Positions 1 to 10,044 of a stretch of DNA of 64,000 nt are shown piece after piece. Position 1 is the first letter of the stretch, and the number at the start of each line of letters is the position of its first letter. The stretch comes from Sarcomyxa edulis (Eukaryota; Basidiomycota; Agaricomycetes; Agaricales; Mycenaceae). Made by a program: the position numbers and the translations under genes. The stretch is taken from positions 672,501 through 736,500 of the forward strand of contig QUOL01000013.1 in the NCBI GenBank assembly GCA_009761415.1, written 5' to 3'. Below the pieces are notes generated by a model that was given only the letters and a program-made list of their open reading frames with translations, did not search any database and was not told the DNA's origin.

Positions 1-1591
1 GGGTACCGGTGTCTGCCCCCCTCGGGTTCGGAGAGATAGTGGAGGTGGCGATGTCGGAATTCGTAGTGGAGGTGGCGCAAGTAGATGAGATGTCGTTTAA
101 AGATACATGTACATCAGGGAGGTGTGATGTAGTAGAACTGGTAGTGGAATTGGGGAAGGTGGGGAATCCGAATCCTGTGATTTGTGTGGGGGAGGCGAAT
201 ACGTCTAGGTCGTTGTCGTTGTCGTTATCGTCATAGTTGTCATCTAGATATGAAGATAGAGATGGATCCTGTTCGAGTGCATTTGGGGGTGGGTTAGACT
301 TGGAGGGGGATAGATGGAGTGTCGACAGGTCATCTACGAGCGGGTCCATTTTAATTGGGCTTTCTCGAAGCTCGGTACCATCCTCATTCTCATCTACATC
401 GCGAGTAGCCTGAGAAACAGGAACGGGAACGGGAACAGCATACGCCATCAATGCCTTCCTCTTCTCATCCCTCCTACGATCACGCGCTTGTCGGCGATTT
501 AGTGATTTTGGCTGCTGGTGCTGCGCCTGAGTATGCTTGTTGTCGACCACTGGTACTAGCGCTGGTACTGTATCCCGATGCGGGAGGTGTAAAAATCGCT
601 CCTTCTTCCCTCCCCCTCCTCCTCGCTCTCGTTTGACTTTTTGAGGAACAGGAACGAAAGCAGGAGCAGCACGTGTGCGGGTGGGACGAGGTTTGAAGAC
701 GGATGCTATCTCGAGGTCGATTGAGAATCGGTGTGGGTGGGAGTGTTGAGGCACTGAGTCATCTACGTCTGCGTCTGCGTCCTCTGACTCAAGCTCGAAC
801 AGCTCACTGTCAGTTGGGAACGTAACGAGGGAGGTCGTTTTGGTATTGGAACCGAGAGTAGACTTTGACGAGAAACGGAGGTGGAAAGGGATGGGACGGA
901 TGGTCCCATGAGTGGGTTCATTCTCTTGGTCCCGGTCGTGGTCTGTCTCGTCATCTGCGTCAACGTCAACATCAGTCGAAGAGGAGGATAGGTCTGGTTC
1001 AGTCGAAGCCTCAGCCTCCGTCTCAGTAGTCGTAGCACCGTCCTCATTCCATTGCTGATCATGAAGTCTCTTCATCCGTCTCTTCACATTCCACCTATCA
1101 ATATCCGTCTCCGACCCCGACCCCGCAAGACCAGCCATGTGCATACCAGCAGGTATCTCAACCTCCTTGACCACAATAACGCTCGCGCCAATTTCCCCCG
1201 CCATCATCTCCAGCGTCTCCAGACTCTCTTCGAGGGCAGCCCGGGGGAGTCCGACCAGACAACCAGAGTCAGCTACTCCGAGCTCGTAGTACGCTTGACC
1301 CCCACCTTCGAGAAGCCGCCATTTCATTTGGGTGACGAGACGGGCGAAGCGGGAGGGTGAGGGGGAGAGTAGTTGGAGTTTGTATTCGACGTTGCCTTCT
1401 TCTGCCTCGGGGACTAGTTTTGGGATTGTGGGGTATGTGGGGGTGGTTGTGGTTGTGACGCTGTTGGTATTGGTAGACGGGGGAGGGGTGGATTCCCTCA
1501 GGGAGGATGGTGTTGGAGTAGGAGATATGGAGATGAGAGAGTCCCATGGGCTTGGAACGCGGGGGCTCTCTGATTCAGATTCACCGAACAT
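1..1591 (-). CDS. GTPBP1/GTPBP2-type translational GTPase, N-terminal part (gene continues past left edge)
   Basis: An open frame runs 530 codons from the ATG at 1591 to the window edge without a stop or a needed intron. Residues about 68-145 match the N-terminal block of the GTPBP1/GTPBP2 family (VEYKLQLL, then LVTQMKWRLLEGGGQAYYE, then GCLVGLPRAALEESLETL). In that family this block precedes an EF-Tu-like GTPase linked to ribosome-associated quality control and mRNA turnover. The G domain itself (P-loop, NKxD) must lie beyond base 1, so the GTPase assignment rests on the N-terminal block alone. Residues about 160-530 are low-complexity, rich in Ser, Thr, Asp and Glu, and much longer than the equivalent linker in animal proteins. 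An alternative is a truncated homologue without a G domain, which cannot be tested here. Confidence 0.8.
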   Translation of the reverse strand, partial: MFGESESESPRVPSPWDSLISISPTPTPSSLRESTPPPSTNTNSVTTTTTPTYPTIPKLVPEAEEGNVEYKLQLLSPSPSRFARLVTQMKWRLLEGGGQAYYELGVADSGCLVGLPRAALEESLETLEMMAGEIGASVIVVKEVEIPAGMHMAGLAGSGSETDIDRWNVKRRMKRLHDQQWNEDGATTTETEAEASTEPDLSSSSTDVDVDADDETDHDRDQENEPTHGTIRPIPFHLRFSSKSTLGSNTKTTSLVTFPTDSELFELESEDADADVDDSVPQHSHPHRFSIDLEIASVFKPRPTRTRAAPAFVPVPQKVKRERGGGGGKKERFLHLPHRDTVPALVPVVDNKHTQAQHQQPKSLNRRQARDRRRDEKRKALMAYAVPVPVPVSQATRDVDENEDGTELRESPIKMDPLVDDLSTLHLSPSKSNPPPNALEQDPSLSSYLDDNYDDNDNDNDLDVFASPTQITGFGFPTFPNSTTSSTTSHLPDVHVSLNDISSTCATSTTNSDIATSTISPNPRGADTGT

Positions 1592-2878
1592 CCTCTGCAA
1601 GTACTATCTAGGTTGATTGTTTGATTGTTGGGTAATGTGATAGATTTATGAGTAGTGTATTCGAGGGATCATGGTTGTGTTTCAGTCGCTATGAGCTTGA
1701 GATGGTCTTTATGAGAGAAAGGAAGAGCGCGAGTCATACGATCGCTTTTCGATTCGAGTCATGCAAATGGTTTAGCTCCTAACATCTTCCATGTATAAGT
1801 GCGATACAGCTTCAGCTTTCTAGAATATCTGTGCTACTAGTCTCTGGAATTTCCGTCTTCGTGTTTCCTGATAACTACGCCGACGTTACTGTCAGGCGAT
1901 TGGGCTACACCTTGGAATTTGTCTTCATCGACATTCTGATTCTTGCGCGACACTACTACTCAACTACTACTTGCTTCCAAGGGAGAAGTACTGCCAGTAC
2001 TACGTTTGTGCTACGTGGAGTCCAACATAGGTTTACCTGTCGCCTCATCTCGTGCAACCTCTGCTTAATCGACGAGAGGGACCCAAAGGACTTTCTGCGC
2101 CGTCAAGGTTTTCGTGCTTGCTCCCCCTTCACCTTAGGCCTCTTCACTCGTGCCAATACAAGGCGAGATTCGCTCTTGGTTATCAAAGAACTCGACCAGG
2201 TCACTTCGAATAACGGGCAGTGGATGTTCCACAAGGTCTGAAGGAACTAGTATGTACTCAGTTATTCAATTCTGGCAGAGATTAGACCGTCCCAATGGTA
2301 TTATTCAATAACCTAGCATTAGCATTGTATCCAAAAAAGAACCAGAACCACCATCCGAAATATTCACGCATGGCGTGGGGTAAAAGTAACGAGCAACTCT
2401 AAGCCATGAGGGTAATTGCAAGGTATACCAAGTACTTGTAAGAAAAGGAAGCAAAAACGCAGAGGGAGACGAATACCGATGATCAGGTATAGGTATAGGT
2501 ATAGCGATAAATTTCGACAAAACGGGGGAGGGAAAGAAGACCGGGACCTTCATACCACAGGTATGTATGTGCAGGTGGGTAAGTAGGTGGCGTTGGAAAA
2601 GGTTTGATTTTTCGGATGCAGACTGCGATGCGAGGTATATTGTTTTGGATTTGTATATCGGTTGTATGTGTATATGACGTGACGCGCAAGATATGGAAAG
2701 GAAGCGTTGCAGAGAGAAAAATGGAAATGATAATGGAAAGGGCGAAGCAAGATTCAAGAAAGAGCCGACGATGAACGCGACCAGCTGGGATTTACCGTCG
2801 ACCGACTGGCTTGCTGTGTTGTCTAAGGAGCTCCTCGAAGTCCAGCGTGGAGCTTTTCGCTAGGGAGGAAGGAAGCGA
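1592..2878. other. Intergenic, no supported gene
   Basis: This 1.3-kb gap separates the start of the GTPase gene from the 3' end of the LysM gene. A 136-codon frame on the + strand (1831-2241) starts with GTG and resembles nothing I know, and several overlapping minus-strand frames at 2305-2757 are composition artefacts. I see no RNA gene or repeat. It probably holds the GTPase promoter on its left side and the LysM 3' UTR on its right side. Confidence 0.5.
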
Positions 2879-3725
2879 TTAGAGCTCGTCGCAGTAGGGG
2901 AGGTCGCTGTCGTCGTCGTCGTCGTCTGCCTCGGAGACTGCGCTTGCTGTGGCGCTGGCGCTGGGACTGACGGTGGTCTTTACGATGACGGTAGAGGTGG
3001 GCACGATGCTGGTGGTGGGTACAGCTGCTACGGACGTAGTGGTGACGGGTACGATGGAGGAGGATGCAACGGCGGATGTGGATACGGCAGCGACGGCTGT
3101 GGAGGGGATTGTGACAGCTGGGATGGAGCCTGATGGTGCGATTGGGACTTGGACAGAGCCGGATATGCATAGGACCTGTCATAAGGATATCTTAGTACTA
3201 TACCACCACAAGCGAGTAAGTAGACGTGGACACACCTCTCCAATGTACATGTTACTGCAAGTAGAATCCAACTGAGGGTTGTTCGAGAACAAAATGGTCG
3301 TATTAACGCCAGCCTTTGTAGAGACAATGTCACAGTCATCACCAGAGGTGACGACGTAGGTGGTGGAGCAGTCTTCTCCTTCATATCCTAGGCAGATGGT
3401 GTCGGATGGGATGAGGTTGGTGCAGCCCGAGTCGATAGTGGGGTTGACGACGGCTAGCTGGTATCTGGTGGAGCGTCAATATTTGAATTTAGCGTGTATT
3501 TACAAAGACGTGGAAGTTGTTGGTACTTACGTGGAGACATTCTGAGCAGCGGAGATGCTGTCACAGATATCGCCTTCTTGGATTGTGTATGAGCGAGCGC
3601 AAGTAGCGGCGAAAGCAGCTGGAGGAGAAGGGGGTGTCGCGTCAGCGCAGTCACTACTACCAGTACTACTATGATTGCTTACATTGAGCCAGGAAGGGGA
3701 GTACGATGAAAGCGGCGGCGAGCAT
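2879..3725 (-). CDS. Secreted protein with two LysM domains
   Basis: Four exons (3725-3683, 3618-3531, 3464-3236, 3175-2879) join in phase to 218 residues. Residues 1-20 form a signal peptide (MLAAAFIVLPFLAQSAFA). Two LysM modules follow: the first has YTIQEGDICDSI and ends PSDTICLG, the second has TYVVTSGDDCDIV and ends GEVLCIS. Both have the conserved NP or NNP step and paired cysteines. LysM modules bind chitin or peptidoglycan; in fungi such proteins shield hyphal chitin or sequester oligomers outside the cell. The tail is Ser/Thr/Val-rich, likely O-glycosylated, and ends in a run of six Asp then SDLPYCDEL. There is no catalytic domain and no GPI-anchor hydrophobic end. The role is inferred from the family; mycoparasitic, symbiotic or cell-wall functions cannot be told apart. 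Confidence 0.85.
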
Positions 3726-6687
3726 GCTGAGCTGAGGGTAGTAGCTGGTAAGGATTGTGGATTAAAAGAAGGGATGTACTACGAGGAGGAGGAGAGCAAG
3801 ACGATGAAGATGGAGAAGACAGCAAGGTGACTTTTGAGTTTAGATTTCCTCTTTTCAACCATAGCAACGGCCAAGTTTATTTTCATCACGTAATCACGGG
3901 TCCCAAGCCCAACGCGTAGTCGGCTGCGGGACATTCGACGCGACGAGGAGGACGAGGAGGACGACGTACTCTGCTGGTGTATATCTCATGGGTATCTCGA
4001 GCTCTCAATAATAGCCGACGACGACTACGACCCACGACCCACGGTGCTTGACATGCTTGACACCCGGTGCATCTTGGACGCACCCACGACCTCGACCACG
4101 CTTGCTTGGATGGTTACTTCCGTGAAACTGGCACGAAGGTAGAACCTACAATGTCCTCGGCCGACCTCCAGACCTGTCCTCTTGTGCCAAGCAGGTCGAC
4201 GAACAAGCTTTGGATGCACTGGCATGGTCAGACTTCGACTTGACTCCCGTTCTCTCCCATGGGCTTTCCCTTGCCAAATCTAACTCTTCGCTTCGAAGCT
4301 TGTGGAGCAAGTATACCGAAGTGGACGGGTGATCATCTGTAGAACCTGAAAACCAACCAGCAAGCAAGCGCGCTAGTCTCCTTGTATTTTCGAAAGATTG
4401 TACTGGTTGGCCATGCATCATGCGCTCTTCAAAGCAGTCGATATGTGGAAGACGGTGCTTCGAGTCGTTCACACATCGTGTATCTCCTTATTGCAATTAG
4501 GGTGCTGTTTCACAGACGACAGTGGCGTCAGAGGCATGCTGTTGAGAGAGGACGCTACATATGAGCTGCTATCAATAATAGCCGACGACGACGAGCGACA
4601 AACGGCCCACGACCCACGTACTTGACACCTGTGAACCCCACGACAGACAATTGCGCTTTCTGGGCTTGGACATGGTTGCTTCCGTGGAACCTATACGGAG
4701 GTAAACTGGCGAGCATGCTCTTTTGAGCTGGCTGCTGCGCAGGCGATATGACCTCGAGCTCCTACTTCATCCATCAGACACTTGACTTTCGGACTGCCCT
4801 TTGATTAATTTTTATCTTTTTCCTACTAGCCTAACCTTCCTCTGAGCTTTCGTCTCGAACCTTACAAATGTCAAGCATGTATACCCGACAGCCTCACTTC
4901 ATAACGCAGTCCTTCTGTTTGACGGTGCTCAGTGAGTCGTTTACTCATCCGTCCATTACTCATAATCTGATTGTAAGTTGACTTTCGATCCTTATTCAGA
5001 CTCCCAAGCAGCAGTCGGCCTTCGTGCGCTCACCGACTCCTTATGCTTCTTCTCCGCCAGCAGCCACCAGATAATCAATACTCCCGAGTCAGCACCAGCT
5101 CTGCTCACAACGTCAACCAGCTCCTCGTAACGCCCGGGTATGCAAAAAAGGTCGCGAAGAATGTTGTCATCATGGCAACACGATATGGGAGGGACGAACG
5201 ACAACGAAGAGCTCAAGTGTTCCGTTCGAGGGGAAAGAGGATGAAGAGGAAATAGGTGGCCTTCAAGAATTTATGTGAGTTTCTGCCTACCTCATACGCA
5301 TCAGGGGGATACTGAATTACCTTTCTCTTATGACAGATCAAGGCGTTCTCTGTTCCCAGTCTGTACGTGTGACCTTATGACTAGCAATGTCCTGCTGGAG
5401 ACCTCCTTGGCCTTGAAGGTGCTGCTTACGGGAAGTTTGTTTTGACTCCATGCCGTCTTCTCGCTTGTCAGACTTTTGGAGCTCCTTCCAGGACATCCAG
5501 GACTCGTGCAAGACTCGTGTAATAACGGATTTTTGCCAATGTGCCTGGGTCGCCCCGAATATGTCGGACAACGCCACGTTCATTTCCTTTCCTTCGTACG
5601 CGCACTGTAACGTACATATATGGGCTCGCCTTTGTGAGTTCCAAATGCAGTTTTTGCTTCCAATTTTGACCAATATCAATTTGAAGAAACGTTTCCCCTG
5701 ATAGTGACAACCCACGTTGAACGTTTTTACAATCTACCCGGGCCCCCTCTAGCTCTACTTCACCGTTCACGTAAATCTATCACAGGGTTCTGTTATCGAT
5801 GCTCGCTCCAGCTCCTAGTGCACCATCCATTACTGCGATTACAGGGATTTCCAGCCCCCTCGTGTGGTGAGGTGTCGTGTCACTTTGTGCGATTGTCCCG
5901 CTGATTTGAACCTATCTTTATTTTGTGGAATTTCAGATGGATGCGAACTGCGTTGCGACCGTAACACGTCCTGACGATTTCGAGAAATCGCCTACATACA
6001 TGGAAAAATGCGGCTGCTCCCCTCGTACGTGCGTGGGCGTGAGTGCCTTTTGAATATCCGACTTGGGAATAGCTCCAGCACACCGTATAGGCTCGCATAG
6101 GTAAGTCCGAAGTTGCTTTCTTTTCACTTCTGCGTCGTTTTCCGTGTTATTCTATCATCCAGAGTTATCATGATCGTAATGCAATTCCCTCAAACACTTC
6201 CCCTCGTTCCTTTTTCCAATGCTGAAATCGGAGGAAGAATGTTGTTGATATCAAACAGCCTTGCGGTGCGGCGCCGGCAGGAGAGAATTAGCCGGGTCAT
6301 AAGTTCCAATGCGTCATGATCATATATCCCCGGACTTGGGAGCCTTCTGTGCCGCTGTCGCTGTATGCATATGTGCTGCCTCGAGCCGCCCGAAGGTGTG
6401 GGTGTACGGATGACCGGCATTCTCGACAGTGGTCATAAATTCTGATCTTGATGTTCTACCGCTCTATCACTGAACTATTACAATTCAGAGTCGTTTTTTT
6501 TTCTCGTTCTAGGTTCAATCGGAAAATCGCATTTCCATCGGTAAGGGCTTAGTTCGTCCTCATTGATGCATCAGCGCTCAGCAGGACTTCCTCGGTTCTG
6601 TCGATGTCCTTCTGGTGTGTGCTCTTTTCTGTGCATTCCTATCCATCAGATCGTCGTACGCGTACGCTCGTCTCTAATTTACTAGTC
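3726..6687. other. Gene-poor stretch with a degenerate duplicated segment
   Basis: I find no convincing gene in about 3 kb. Many frames of 60-125 codons occur on both strands but none shows a known motif or plausible exon joining. A motif containing aatagccgacgacgac followed by cccacgacccacg and a cttgacac motif occurs near 4009-4060 and again near 4567-4630, each followed about 40-80 bases later by a related gcttgga...cttccgtg stretch, which suggests an old duplication about 560 bases apart. At 6427-6480 the minus strand resembles the first half of a tRNA but lacks a B box. The region looks like decayed mobile or intergenic DNA. Confidence 0.4.
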
Positions 6688-7041
6688 TTATCTTATGTTG
6701 CGACTCGGGGCAAGACGCGTTGATGTCACGTGCAAGGTACCGTGTAAGTTCTTTACCTGAAATGTGCGTTGTTGACGAGTTTTCTCTAGACCCTTGGCAT
6801 CGTGGCCGCAGGGAAGGAGAGCACTAGTGGGTTTGCCTCCGCGGTAGTAAAATCTGGTGACATCATGGACATCCAGGGCAGACTCGTCAATGCATAGAAT
6901 TCTACGCGACTTGGGACAACTCAGGAAAGCTCGGGACTCAAGACTAGCATCGCATCCGTTATGTACACGAGCGCCTCGTGGGATCCCCATTCTATATCCG
7001 ATACTCCCTCGAGGAATTCTGTGATCACAAGCATCAAACAT
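6688..7041 (-). pseudogene. Possible relic of a Tc1/mariner-type DDE transposase
   Basis: A 117-codon frame contains the sequence ILCIDESALDVHDVTRFYYR followed by GGKPTSALLP. This resembles the middle of the DDE_3 transposases common in mushrooms, where a hydrophobic strand ending in DES is followed by an RG...S.LPAL segment. The spacing between the two blocks is shorter than usual, so residues would have to be deleted. No terminal inverted repeats or flanking duplications were found. Chance similarity of one short frame is a real alternative. Confidence 0.25.
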
Positions 7042-7357
7042 CTGAACATCTACTCGCCCCCGAAGGATGAAGTTCGAGGAAAGAAGTAGGACTGTGAAAA
7101 ATGTCAGCGTCTTATTTGTATTTTTATTTTTCAGGTGTCCGGGACAACCTGATCTCCCACCCGGTGCGCTTCTAGTTCTTCCAAAACGGCAAAAGACCTG
7201 AACCTGAGAATAATTTCATATTTTCGTGATCATTGACCCTTCGAACTCGTCTTCCGCACAGATATGTGTATATATATGTGAAGACGTGGGTGTGTATCTT
7301 TCCCTAATTCCCCACTCTCACCGTTCACGAATCACGCCCACGCCCACGACCACGACC
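7042..7357. promoter_or_regulatory. Presumed promoter region of P450 no. 1
   Basis: The 316 bases before the P450 start hold no gene. An in-frame ATG at 7226 would add 44 residues ahead of the membrane anchor, but the residues look like untranslated leader and include a Thr/Pro repeat from cacgcccacgacc-type sequence. A pyrimidine-rich tract and a TATA-like tatatatatg lie near 7268-7280. No specific binding site is assigned. Confidence 0.3.
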
Positions 7358-9867
7358 ATGTATGATCTCATGTCTATATCTCCAAGTGTTGTGCTTCTAC
7401 TTCTAGGACTAGTCTTCGTCGTTCTCAAACGGTCTTTTGCCGCAAGGTCTGGCAACCCACAACGACTACCCTACCCCCCTGGACCCAGACCGAAACCCGT
7501 CATCGGGAATCTACTCGATGTTCCGAAAGAAACAGCGTGGCTCACGTATACGGAGTGGGGGAAACGGTATGGTGCGTATGCGATGCTTTTGCCTCAGGTC
7601 TAGAATGACTTATCGGTGGTGATGCTGGGCTTAGGTGATATCATCTATATGAACGTCCTCGGAAACGATCTCATCATCATCAACTCGACGCGTACCGCGA
7701 ACGAGCTGTTCGAGAAACGTTCTTATCTTTATGCGGATAGACCTAAAATGCCTGTCCTTCAATTGTGAGTAGTCTCCACCTTTACCGAATCTGTTCTGCT
7801 CACATCTCGCATTGTACCTTGTTTCGAAACGAAAAGTATGGGCTGGGATTTCAATTTCGGTCTACTCCCATACGGAGAGGAATGGCGACACCGACACAAA
7901 GTTTTCCATCAATCCCTGCAGCCCAAATCGCCAGCCCTGCAGCCCGTTGTTTTGTATTATGTCTATAGCCTCCTTCGAAAGTTCCTTGAAACACCAGAGG
8001 AGTTCCAGGAGCACATCAAGAAGTAAGGCGTCAAGTCTCGTATTCATGTTCTTGATAGACTGACGGCGTAACGCATTGTGCATCTCCTCATTTATAGCTT
8101 CTCTGCGTCTATTGTGATGCACTCCGTGTATGTACTGGCGTTTCTTCTATATTTCATAACGCGGGCCTTCAAAATCTCCGACTTCTGCTGATTTTCTTCC
8201 TTCCTTCCTGTTCTTCTCCCCACTACCCCATTAGATACGGTCGGGAGGTGGCTCCGAAGAACGACCGCTTCGTGGCGCTCTCAGAAGAAACGGTGCATAT
8301 GCTGACATACGCAGTATTTCCCGGGGCTCAGCTGATGAATGCGTTTCCGATATGTACGTCTCTTCAAAGCTAATAGCATCAGTGGGTATGGAGCTTACAG
8401 TGTACTGATTATCTATATTATTATTCGTCGTTTTGCTGGCCATCAGTGCAAAAATTTCCAGCATGGTTCCCCGGTGCAGGATTCAAACGTATAGCGCTGA
8501 AATGCCGGGAGATGTGTAATGAGCTGCAGACGGTACCTTTTGAGAGGGTCAAAAATGATATGGTGCGTCGCGTTGAATTCTGATCGAAGTGATGTTGAGA
8601 GTTCACCTTGGTGTGATGGACATCGTTTCTAGGAATCAGGCGCATTTATACCGTCGATGACTAGCCGGCTCATCGAGGAAGGAAAAGAGTCGGATGAAGT
8701 GATCAAGTCGGTTACTACGAGCGCGTTCATTGGTACGTGATACTCTGTCGCTGCTAGGTTATTAAGTTAACGATTCTTCTCTTTCTCGATAGCTGGGGCC
8801 GATACTGTGAGGACAAAGATTACTCAGCTTATTCTATCACTGCTTACTTGTGCTCTTAGACGATGGCAGCCCTCTCATCATTCATCTTAGTACTCGTACA
8901 AAACCCCGAGGTACAGCGTACGGGCCACGAGGAGATCTCTAGAGTTCTGGGAAGTAACAGACTTCCAGGCTTCGAGGATCGGGCCTTGCTTCCTTACTGC
9001 GAAGCTATAATGCGCGAACTATTGAGGTGGACACAAATCACGCCATTAGGTAGGTGCACCGTCCAACATCCATGATCCATTTGTTTGTTTATCGGATACT
9101 TGTACCAGGTGTCGCGCACAGGGTCTCAGAAAACGATATATATAACGGATACTTTATCCCTAAAGGTGAGAGATATCAGAAAGAACTAGTAACGACTTCC
9201 TTTCTCTAATACTCATCCATCCACAGGTGCGACGGTCATTGGTAATACATGGTACGTCGGGTCCAAGAAGTCTCTTCCCTGGGTACATCATATTCAAATG
9301 TATAGGATAGGGCCATGACACACGACGAAGAGGTCTACCCGGAACCCAATGCCTTCAAACCAGAGAGATTCTTGGCTTCTGATGGGACACTCGTTGACGA
9401 CGACACTCGTGTGGCGTTTGGATTTGGTCGTAGGTCTGTATCATCTTGGCATTTTCTCACTCAAATGTGGAAAGGGATCGTCGTTCTAATGTCTTGGAAT
9501 CAGAGTCTGTGCTGGCCGTCCTATTGCCGAGGCGTCTCTATGGTCTGCGATAGTGTTGATTCTGGCGACGTTTGAGGTAGCGAAAGCTAAAGACGAATAT
9601 GGGAGTGATATCGATGTGTCCGGAGAGTTTACTGGTGAGTAGGATATCGCCTCACCTTTTCCCCTAAAGACTTGGGACTCATAAACGTATTTCTGGCGGT
9701 TTCCGTAGATTCAATTGCTTGGTGAGTTTTTCGCAGGTTGAAGATTGAGACGCGTTGCTAAAGGAACCTCGAAAAACAGCCACCCTGTCCCATTCCAATG
9801 CTCGATTAAACCGCGGTCTACTGAGGCAAGACATCTGGTGGAGGAGACTGTATCATTCAGAATCTGA
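7358..9867 (+). CDS. Cytochrome P450 (microsomal, O-methylsterigmatocystin oxidoreductase-like group), copy 1
   Basis: Fifteen exons join in phase to 511 residues: 7358-7571, 7635-7764, 7837-8022, 8098-8127, 8235-8353, 8447-8562, 8633-8732, 8793-8806, 8860-9049, 9109-9165, 9227-9251, 9311-9433, 9504-9634, 9709-9721 and 9780-9867. The start gives a membrane anchor (MYDLMSISPSVVLLLLGLVF) and the PPGPRPKPVIGN hinge. The I-helix AGADTT is at about residue 299, the ExxR as RELLRW near 358, and the heme loop FGFGRRVCAGR with Cys about 437. All catalytic elements are intact, so it should be an ER haem-thiolate monooxygenase. Exons of 13, 14, 25 and 30 bases are notable. The last exon is needed to give the family C-terminus (PVPFQCSIKPRS). 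The substrate cannot be predicted. P450 no. 2 shares the same architecture. Confidence 0.93.
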
Positions 9868-10044
9868 CGTGCCTGGCTACGGGAGACTTCTTGTTGTATT
9901 CAGCTCCCTTATTGTACAATTTGTCCGATTACGACTACTTCATGAATTGACGACCAGAAATGAAGAATATCATACGCACTTATCCAGGTTACACCGATTA
10001 CTTGTTCTACACAATTGAAGAGCTATGCCCGACTATGTTTACAT

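Noticed and set aside
1831..2241. 136-codon plus-strand frame
   Set aside because: It starts at GTG, shows no motif or splice partner, and lies in gene-poor sequence.
6427..6500. tRNA-like minus-strand sequence (agttcagtgatagagcggtagaac)
   Set aside because: It resembles a D-arm/A-box half, but there is no GGTTCGANTCC B box, no T-arm and no paired acceptor stem.
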